Below, one piece after another: positions 61,550-64,000 of a DNA stretch of 64,000 nucleotides (the stretch's first letter is position 1; the number at the start of each line of letters is the position of its first letter). This stretch comes from Bathymodiolus brooksi (taxonomy: Eukaryota; Mollusca; Bivalvia; Mytilida; Modiolidae). The notes beneath the pieces were generated by a model. It was not told where the DNA came from. It worked only from the letters and a program-made list of their open reading frames with translations, and searched no databases. The translations under genes and the position numbers were made by a program. The stretch lies in the NCBI GenBank assembly GCA_963680875.1, contig OY804588.1, positions 94,234,233-94,298,232 of the forward strand, given 5' to 3'.

Positions 61550-62012
61550 GCTATGTATTGTGTGATCCACTGCTATGTATTGTGTGATCCACTGCTATGT
61601 ATTGTGTGATCCACTGCTATGTATTGTGTGATCCACTGCTATGTATTGTGTGATCCACTGTTATGTATTGTGTGATCCACTGCTATGTATTGTGTGATCC
61701 ACTGCTATGTATTGTGTGATCCTCTGCTATGTATTGTGTGATCCACTGCTATGTATTGTGTGATCCACTGCTATGTATTGTGTGATCCACTGCTATGTAT
61801 TGTGTGATCCACTGCTATGTATTGTGTGATCCACTGCTATGTATTGTGTGATCCACTGCTATGTATTGTGTGATCCACTGTTATGTATTGTGTGATCCAC
61901 TGCTATGTATTGTGTGATCCACTGCTATGCATTGTGTGATCCTCTGCTATGTATTGTGTGATCCACTGCTATGTATTGTGTGATCCACTGCTATGTATTG
62001 TGTAATCCACTG
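61550..62012. repeat. 22-bp tandem repeat, 21 copies
   Basis: The unit ctatgtattgtgtgatccac then tg starts at 61550 and recurs every 22 bp to 61990. A few single-base variants (ttatgt, ctctg, gtaatcc). Confidence 0.97.
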
Positions 62013-62070
62013 CTGTGTTTTATTACTGATATTTACAGTTCCTTGATAATGTAATTATTAATAAATCTAA

Positions 62071-62830
62071 AGTTCTCCTCCCTCAGACATAGGTGACCTT
62101 ATTTCTCCTCCCTCAGACATAGGTGACCTTAGTTCACATCCCTCAGACATAGGTGACCTTAGTTCTCCTCCCTCAGACATAGGTGACCTTAGTTCTCCTC
62201 CCGCAGACATAGGTGACCTTAGTTCTCCTCCCTCAGACATAGGTGACCTTATTTCTCCTCCCTCAGACATAGGTGACCTTAGTTCTACTCCCTCCGGCAT
62301 AGGTGATATTAGTTCTCCTCCCTCAGACATAGGTGACCTTAGTTCTCCTCCCTCAGACATAGGTGACCTTAGTTCTCCTCCCTCCGGCATAGGTGATATT
62401 AGTTCTCCTCCCTCAGACATAGGTGACCTTAGTTCTCCTCCCTCAGACATAGGTGACCTTAGTTCTCCTCCCTCCGGCATAGGTGACCTTAGTTCTCCTC
62501 CCTCAGACATAGGTGACCTTAGTTCTCCTCCCTCAGACATAGGTGACCTTAGTTCTCCTCCCTCAGACATAGGCGACCTTAGTTCTCCTCCCTCAGACAT
62601 AGGTGACCTTAGTTCTCCTCCCTCAGACATAGGTGACCTTAGTTCTCCTCCCTCAGACATAGGTGACCTTAGTTCTCCTCCCTCAGACATAGATGACCTT
62701 AGTTCTCCTCCCTCAGACATAGGTGACCTTAGTTCTCCTCCCTCAGACATAGGTGACCTTAGTTCTCCTCCCTCAGACATAGGTGACCTTAGTTCTCCTC
62801 CCTCAGACATAGGTGACCTTAGGTGACCTT
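62071..62830. repeat. 30-bp tandem repeat, 25 copies
   Basis: The unit is agttctcctccctcagacat then aggtgacctt, in exact 30-bp register from 62071 to 62820, with an extra aggtgacctt at 62821-62830. Variants: ccggcat for agacat (four units), gatatt for gacctt, cacatcc for ctcctcc. The minus strand reads a 10-residue period (MSEGGELRSP) for 247 codons, open because of the unit's composition. Confidence 0.97.
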
Positions 62831-62882
62831 AGCTGATTTTGTGTTATCTTGTTTAGGCCCTTTGTTTTATTGTATCCAATCT

Positions 62883-62946
62883 TTCGATTTTGAGCGAACC
62901 TGATAAAGGTGATTCCAGAAATGAGTCGTGCGTACTAAATTTGATG
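62883..62946 (+). repeat. Dispersed module copy F, 53 bp after the 30-bp array
   Basis: 'ttcgattttgagcgaacctg', 'ataaaggtgattccagaaat', 'gagtcgtgcgtactaaattt'. Shares an upstream 'tattgtat...tttcgattttgag' with copy E. Confidence 0.8.
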
Positions 62947-63170
62947 TCTACCTTTTTATTAAAGCTTCACTTTGAGGTGCGTTCTGGCTATTGTCTTTAC
63001 TAGTTTAGTTTAAGCATATTTTATTAATTAATAAGTATAGTACAATATGATAAATTTCAATATGATACACTACATATAATTAAATGGATTCGAAAACAAG
63101 TCTAGAAAAACTGATATTAATTCATTTCCCTGGTTCTTTACTAGTTTGATGCGTAGTCTGTGTTCTGCCT
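62947..63170. other. Non-coding spacer between module F and the last array
   Basis: AT-rich; nothing recognised. Confidence 0.5.
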
Positions 63171-64000
63171 ATTCATTGTTTTTCTTTTTCTATCTGTACA
63201 AGTGTTTCGGCTGTGATATTAACAATGATTGTATTCATTGTTTTTCTTTTTCTATCTGTACAAGTGTTTCGGCTGTGATATTAACAATGATTGTATTCAT
63301 TGTTTTTCTTTTTCTATCTGTACAAGTGTTTCGGCTGTGATATTAACAATGATTGTATTCATTGTTTTTCTTTTTCTATCTGTACAAGTGTTTCGGCTGT
63401 GATATTAACAATGATTGTATTCATTGTTTTTCTTTTTCTATCTGTACAAGTGTTTCGGCTGTGATATTAACAATGATTGTATTCATTGTTTTTCTTTTTC
63501 TATCTGTACAAGTGTTTCGGCTGTGATATTAACAATGATTGTATTCATTGTTTTTCTTTTTCTATCTGTACAAGTGTTTCGGCTGTGATATTAACAATGA
63601 TTGTATTCATTGTTTTTCTTTTTCTATCTGTACAAGTGTTTCGGCTGTGATATTAACAATGATTGTATTCATTGTTTTTCTTTTTCTATCTGTACAAGTG
63701 TTTCGGCTGTGATATTAACAATGATTGTATTCATTGTTTTTCTTTTTCTATCTGTACAAGTGTTTCGGCTGTGATATTAACAATGATTGTATTCATTGTT
63801 TTTCTTTTTCTATCTGTACAAGTGTTTCGGCTGTGATATTAACAATGATTGTATTCATTGTTTTTCTTTTTCTATCTGTACAAGTGTTTCGGCTGTGATA
63901 TTAACAATGATTGTATTCATTGTTTTTCTTTTTCTATCTGTACAAGTGTTTCGGCTGTGATATTAACAATGATTGTATTCATTGTTTTTCTTTTTCTATC
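63171..64000. repeat. 62-bp tandem repeat, at least 13 perfect copies, runs off the right edge
   Basis: The unit is attcattgtttttctttttc, then tatctgtacaagtgtttcgg, then ctgtgatattaacaatgatt, then gt. Every copy in the window reads identical. Strongly pyrimidine-rich in its first third. Confidence 0.97.

Noticed and set aside
62067..62810. Minus-strand 247-codon frame repeating MSEGGELRSP
   Set aside because: Confined to the 30-bp array, with no unique N- or C-terminal sequence. A unit length divisible by three gives this by chance.
61550..64000. CRISPR-like direct repeats
   Set aside because: The arrays have no unique spacers between repeats, and the sequence is clearly eukaryotic.

Overview
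This is a eukaryotic, AT-rich, intron- and intergene-like window with no complete protein-coding gene that I can support. About 39 kb of the 64 kb (roughly 60%, by my own tally of array lengths) is tandem repeat, in at least fourteen arrays whose units differ in length and sequence. The dispersed repeats point to a mollusc, most likely a bivalve. There are tRNA-derived SINE copies whose 3' part reads 'ccacgatataactgaaat...gcgttaaac' followed by (AATC)n or (ACTC)n. There are also several fragments of a repeat with the 'gctccccggaagggtaag' core and 'ccctttggtatct' end that I associate with mussel-type genomes. This assignment is from memory of repeat families, not from a search; the species cannot be told.

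Layout. 1-7.63 kb: end of a 42-bp satellite that continues off the left edge, with higher-order duplications. 7.63-10.8 kb: single-copy DNA with SINE copies, one carrying a 61-bp x4 expansion. 10.82-13.31 kb: a 2.5-kb element with long terminal inverted repeats and a 28/31-bp minisatellite inside it. 13.98-14.53 kb: a nearly perfect 49-bp x11 array. 16.54-32.24 kb: a 15.7-kb, 29-bp minisatellite of about 540 units, followed by a 43-bp x9 array to 32.79 kb. 33.6-35.8 kb: a perfect 28-bp array, a SINE insertion with a 16-bp target duplication, an (AATC)n tract, a 27-bp array, and (CT)n and C runs. 35.8-44.4 kb: mostly single-copy DNA, holding the only gene-like signal, a possible 3'-terminal exon on the minus strand at about 37.72-38.07 kb. 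44.5-46.5 kb: a 49-bp array nested on a 19-bp sub-repeat. 46.5-50.6 kb: single-copy DNA with dispersed repeats. 50.6-58.92 kb: an 8.3-kb, 42-bp array of about 198 units, open in one minus frame for 2805 codons. 58.9-61.5 kb: single-copy DNA. 61.55-62.01 kb: 22-bp x21. 62.07-62.83 kb: 30-bp x25. 63.17-64.0 kb: a perfect 62-bp array running off the right edge.

The most interesting structure is a short dispersed module of about 60 bp (core 'ttattccagaaacgcgtcg', usually followed by 'ctaaattt') found six times in the window. Five of the six copies lie at or near the edge of a tandem array. At 16.5 kb the 29-bp unit itself looks like an amplified piece of the module. This suggests one mobile-element family that seeds minisatellites, in the manner of the bivalve 'pearl'/Helentron-type elements known to carry tandem-repeat cores. 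The link to that group is inference. The long open frames inside the arrays are explained by unit composition and are not treated as genes.
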